A stretch of DNA of 64,000 nt, from assembly GCF_001578105.1 (NCBI RefSeq), contig NZ_CP014276.1, positions 62,001-126,000 of the forward strand. Direction: 5' to 3'. The notes under the pieces were generated by a model that saw only the letters and a list, made by a program, of their open reading frames with translations, had not been told where the DNA came from and did not search any database. The DNA is from Martelella sp. AD-3 (lineage in GTDB: Bacteria; Pseudomonadota; Alphaproteobacteria; Rhizobiales; Rhizobiaceae). A program made the position numbers and the translations under genes. Below are positions 61,349 to 64,000 of this stretch, piece by piece; position 1 is the first letter of the stretch; the number at the start of each line of letters is the position of its first letter.

Positions 61349-62438
61349 AAACCTGAATTCCCAGATTGTCCGCGCGATGATCGCATTGACGCTGCTTGCC
61401 TTCGCCGTCGTCTATTTCGGCCTGATCGCCTATTTCTTCTTCATCTATGAATGGCTCTATCCCGAGTTCACCGACGATGACTTTCTGCGCACCGGCGATA
61501 TCGTCACCCTGGGCCTGCTGCTCGGCATCGGCATCGCGTCGGCCTCATTGCTGGGCTGGTTCCTCGCAAGGCGGATCGTCGCGCCGTTGAAATCGGTTGC
61601 CGGGGCCGCGCGCCAGGTCGCGGAGGGGGATTTCTCGGCGCGCGCATCGGTGCGCCGCGGCAATTTCGGCGAGGCCGGCGATCTGGTCGGCGATTTCAAC
61701 CAGATGGCGGAGCGCCTGCAGCGCGCCGAGGCCGAGCTGCAATATTCGAACTCGGCGATCGCGCATGAGCTCAGGACCCCTCTGACCATTTTGCGCGGGC
61801 GTTTGCAGGGCCTGCTGGACGGCGCCTTTGAGCCCAGCCCGGCGCTTTATGGCCGGCTCATCGAGCATGTCGATGATCTGTCGGCCATCGTGGAGGAGTT
61901 GCGCACGCTGGCGCTGGGCAATGCCGGCCAGCTCGAACTGCAGGTCTCGCATCTTGATCTTGCCGAGGAGGCCGAGGCGGCGCTGACCTCGCTCGAGGAG
62001 CCGCTCGCCACGGCCGGGATCACCATCAAGCGGCAATTGGAGAGCGTGGTCACCCATGCCGACCGCTCGCGATTGCGGCAGGCCTTTGTCGCGCTCCTCG
62101 AAAACTGCTGCCGCTATGCGCCGCAAACCACCGTGCTCGTGGAGACCGGCCGCGCCGGAGAGCACGTCTTCTTCCGCTGCACCGATACCGGCCCCGGGCT
62201 TTCCGAAGAAAACCGCGCGCGCGCCTTCGAGCGGTTCTGGCGCGCGGACAGTTCGCGCGGGCGGGCCAGAGGCGGTTCGGGTCTCGGCCTGCCCATCGTC
62301 AGGGCGATCGCAAAGGCGCATGGCGGCGATGCGCTGATCCTTCCTTCCCAAAACGCCGGCCTTGCCGTCGAAATCCGGTTGCCGCGCCGGGACCCGTCAA
62401 GGCGCATCGCTCCCGGGGCGTACGCTGCCGGCCTCTGA
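61341..62438 (+). CDS. sensor histidine kinase (BaeS-like)
   Basis: 365 residues from the ATG at 61341. Two membrane spans (about 11-36 and 52-75) enclose a very short periplasmic segment of about 15 residues, so sensing is probably within the membrane. HAMP domain follows (RRIVAPLKSVAGAARQVAEGDFSAR), then H142 in IAHELRTPLTI, an N-box in ALLENCCRYAP and G-boxes DTGPGLSEENRARAFERFWR and GGSGLGLPIVRAI. Pairs with the response regulator encoded upstream. Converges on the MFS gene with 9 bp between stops. Confidence 0.92.
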   Translation: MARNLNSQIVRAMIALTLLAFAVVYFGLIAYFFFIYEWLYPEFTDDDFLRTGDIVTLGLLLGIGIASASLLGWFLARRIVAPLKSVAGAARQVAEGDFSARASVRRGNFGEAGDLVGDFNQMAERLQRAEAELQYSNSAIAHELRTPLTILRGRLQGLLDGAFEPSPALYGRLIEHVDDLSAIVEELRTLALGNAGQLELQVSHLDLAEEAEAALTSLEEPLATAGITIKRQLESVVTHADRSRLRQAFVALLENCCRYAPQTTVLVETGRAGEHVFFRCTDTGPGLSEENRARAFERFWRADSSRGRARGGSGLGLPIVRAIAKAHGGDALILPSQNAGLAVEIRLPRRDPSRRIAPGAYAAGL

Positions 62439-62447
62439 CCGGCGCAT

Positions 62448-63968
62448 TCAGTGGCCAGCGCCTCCGATCGGGCGATAGCGGGCCAGCAGCACGTAGACGG
62501 AGATGGCAAGGGCCGCGATCACGGCGGACGCGACGGACAGCAATGCAACGTGGGCTGCGCTGAATGCGGCCTTGCCGGCGGCAATCAGGGCGGCGCCCTG
62601 TTCGCCGGGCAGCTGCGCCGCCACAAGATAGGTGTCGCCAATGGAACGGCGCGCCTGTTCGGCAAGGGGCAATGCCAGGTCCGGCGGCATTTCGATGGCC
62701 CGACCGAAGACGCTCGCCATGAACACGCCGAAAAGAGTGATCCCGAGGCCGGAGCCGAGTTCATAACCCGTGCCCTCGAGCGAGCCTGCCGCGCCTCCTT
62801 TTTCGGGCTCCACAGACCCCATGATGGCGATTGATGACGCCGTCAGCCCGGTGCTGAGGGTGAGGCCGGCCACAGCCAGCGCGGCCGGGACGTCAAAGCC
62901 CGGAGCGCGGAAATCGGCGCAGCCGAGATAGGCCAGCGAACCGGCGGCGAGCAGCAGCGACAGCGTCGCCACCCGGCGCAGCCCGAACGTGTTCGACAAC
63001 CAGCCGGCTATGGGCCCGCCGATCGCGGCCGCGACCATGATCGGGATCATGAAGATGCCCGCCTCAAGCGGCGTCTTGCCGATCACGTATTGCAATTCCT
63101 GGGCGAGCGTCAGCTCGACGCCGGAAAGCGCGGCAGTGGCCACAAGCGCCATGATGATGCCGGCCACGATCGCGGGACGGGAAAACAGGGTGAGGTCCAG
63201 CATCGGATTGTCCGAGCGAAGCTGTGTGCGCGTGAAAAGCGCCAGCATGGCGATGCCGAAGGCCAGGATCGGGAGAATGATCGCGAGCGGCTTGCTGCCG
63301 CCGAAGCCCGCCTTGATGGCGTAGACAAGCGAAATCATGCCGGCGATCAGCAGCAGCGCCTGGCCGAAGGCCCATTTTCCGGGCGTTGTCGCTTCCTTTC
63401 TCGGCAAAAGGAAATAGCATGCGGGCGCGACCACCAGCATGAGCGGAACGTTGATGAGGAACACCGAACCCCACCAGAAATGCTGCAAAAGTCCGCCGCC
63501 GGCCAACGGGCCGAGGGCTGCGCCCGCCGATCCGATCGTTCCCCATAATCCAAGCGCGACCGCACGCTCGTCAGCATCCTCGAAGGTGCGTCGAATGATC
63601 CCCAGCACGCAAGGCACGATCATCGAGCCGCCGAACGCAAGCAGGATGCGCGCCCCGATCAGCATCGCCGCGCTTGTGGAAAAGGCGGCCGCAACCGATG
63701 CGAAGGCGAAGATCGCAAGGCCCGACAATAGCACCTTCCTGTTTCCCACACGGTCCGCCAGCGTGCCCATGGGCACCAGCAGGCCGGCCATGAGGAGGGG
63801 ATAGATGTCAATGATCCAGAGCACTTCCGTGCCGGAGGCGCCAAGCGACTGGGTCAGTGTCGGGATCACGACGTGGAGCACGGTCATGTCGATGACGACG
63901 GGGAGGAAGGCGAGCGTCACGGCAACGAGGACGAGCCATCGCTTCGGATCACGAGGAGGGGCAGACAT
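62448..63968 (-). CDS. MFS drug exporter, DHA2 family (14 spans, SmvA/QacA-like)
   Basis: 506 residues with about 14 spans. PVVIDMTVLHVVIPTLTQSLGASGTEVLWIIDIYPLLMAGLLVPMGTLADRVGNRKVLLSG contains the TM1 aspartate (motif D1-like) and motif A. Motif C-like GTIGSAGAALGPLAGG is in TM5. Known relatives (SmvA, QacA) export cationic biocides and dyes by proton antiport. It is convergent with the two-component system and oriented off the right end, with its promoter and any regulator outside or at the very edge. Confidence 0.92.
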   Translation of the reverse strand: MSAPPRDPKRWLVLVAVTLAFLPVVIDMTVLHVVIPTLTQSLGASGTEVLWIIDIYPLLMAGLLVPMGTLADRVGNRKVLLSGLAIFAFASVAAAFSTSAAMLIGARILLAFGGSMIVPCVLGIIRRTFEDADERAVALGLWGTIGSAGAALGPLAGGGLLQHFWWGSVFLINVPLMLVVAPACYFLLPRKEATTPGKWAFGQALLLIAGMISLVYAIKAGFGGSKPLAIILPILAFGIAMLALFTRTQLRSDNPMLDLTLFSRPAIVAGIIMALVATAALSGVELTLAQELQYVIGKTPLEAGIFMIPIMVAAAIGGPIAGWLSNTFGLRRVATLSLLLAAGSLAYLGCADFRAPGFDVPAALAVAGLTLSTGLTASSIAIMGSVEPEKGGAAGSLEGTGYELGSGLGITLFGVFMASVFGRAIEMPPDLALPLAEQARRSIGDTYLVAAQLPGEQGAALIAAGKAAFSAAHVALLSVASAVIAALAISVYVLLARYRPIGGAGH

Positions 63969-64000
63969 TGGGTCACCTGACTGATAAATTGCAGCGCCGT

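Noticed and set aside
1..64000. tRNA/rRNA genes, insertion sequences, CRISPR arrays or phage genes
   Set aside because: None seen on reading both strands; no transposase-like proteins or regularly spaced repeats apart from the short operator repeats reported.

Overview
The window is GC-rich, gene-dense chromosomal or plasmid DNA of an alphaproteobacterium, most likely in the Hyphomicrobiales (rhizobia and relatives). I infer this from the many ABC and TRAP uptake operons, the LysR/AraC/MarR/DeoR regulators paired with small catabolic operons, the codon use and the family mix. I cannot name the genus. I saw no tRNA, rRNA, IS element or CRISPR array.

Main theme: catabolism of aromatic plant compounds, centred on auxin. 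From 26.6 to 34.9 kb lies a complete indole-3-acetate (IAA) degradation cluster: iacH-A-B-C-D-E-F-G in one operon, iacI divergent, and a convergent MarR gene iacR. The known end product of that pathway is catechol. At the other end of the window (0.9-5.4 kb) lie catR and catB-catC-catA-pcaD, which take catechol down the beta-ketoadipate route. A second intradiol dioxygenase of hydroxyquinol type (16.6 kb) follows a drastically deleted maleylacetate reductase remnant.

Layout: 0-0.9 kb, a KdgF-like cupin and a decayed sugar-ABC ATPase fragment. 0.9-5.4 kb, cat genes. 5.5-8.5 kb, TRAP transporter 1. 8.7-14.9 kb, an AraC regulator diverging from an amine/amino-acid permease, an ornithine-cyclodeaminase-family protein, a Rid protein and a DAO-type flavin oxidase. 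14.9-20.8 kb, a LysR regulator, a Dabb protein, the hydroxyquinol dioxygenase, an aldehyde dehydrogenase and a GMC oxidoreductase. 20.9-26.6 kb, a five-gene Liv-type ABC transporter and a class II HDAC-like amidohydrolase. 26.6-34.9 kb, iac. 35.0-37.9 kb, TRAP transporter 2, next to iacR. 38.0-46.2 kb, a CocE/NonD hydrolase with a dipeptide-type ABC transporter and a divergent XRE regulator. 46.4-55.8 kb, a large autotransporter with an exonuclease-endonuclease-phosphatase (EEP) passenger, a DeoR regulator, a HAD phosphatase and an Fbp/Afu/phosphonate-type ABC transporter. 56.3-64 kb, an RND efflux pump with a two-component system and a DHA2 drug exporter.

Two non-coding patterns tie the genes together. 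(1) A conserved dyad-like element (core CGGTAATATTCACGTAAA, and the related TTCACGTGAA form) occurs before the LysR/Dabb genes, the aldehyde dehydrogenase, iacI and iacH. It suggests a single regulon joining the hydroxyquinol and aldehyde genes to auxin breakdown. (2) An ATGT-N10-ACAT dyad occurs upstream of both the EEP autotransporter and the ABC transporter/HAD operon. This suggests that the DeoR protein controls a surface phosphoesterase, transporter and cytoplasmic phosphatase as one scavenging module, which is the best candidate here for an undescribed system.
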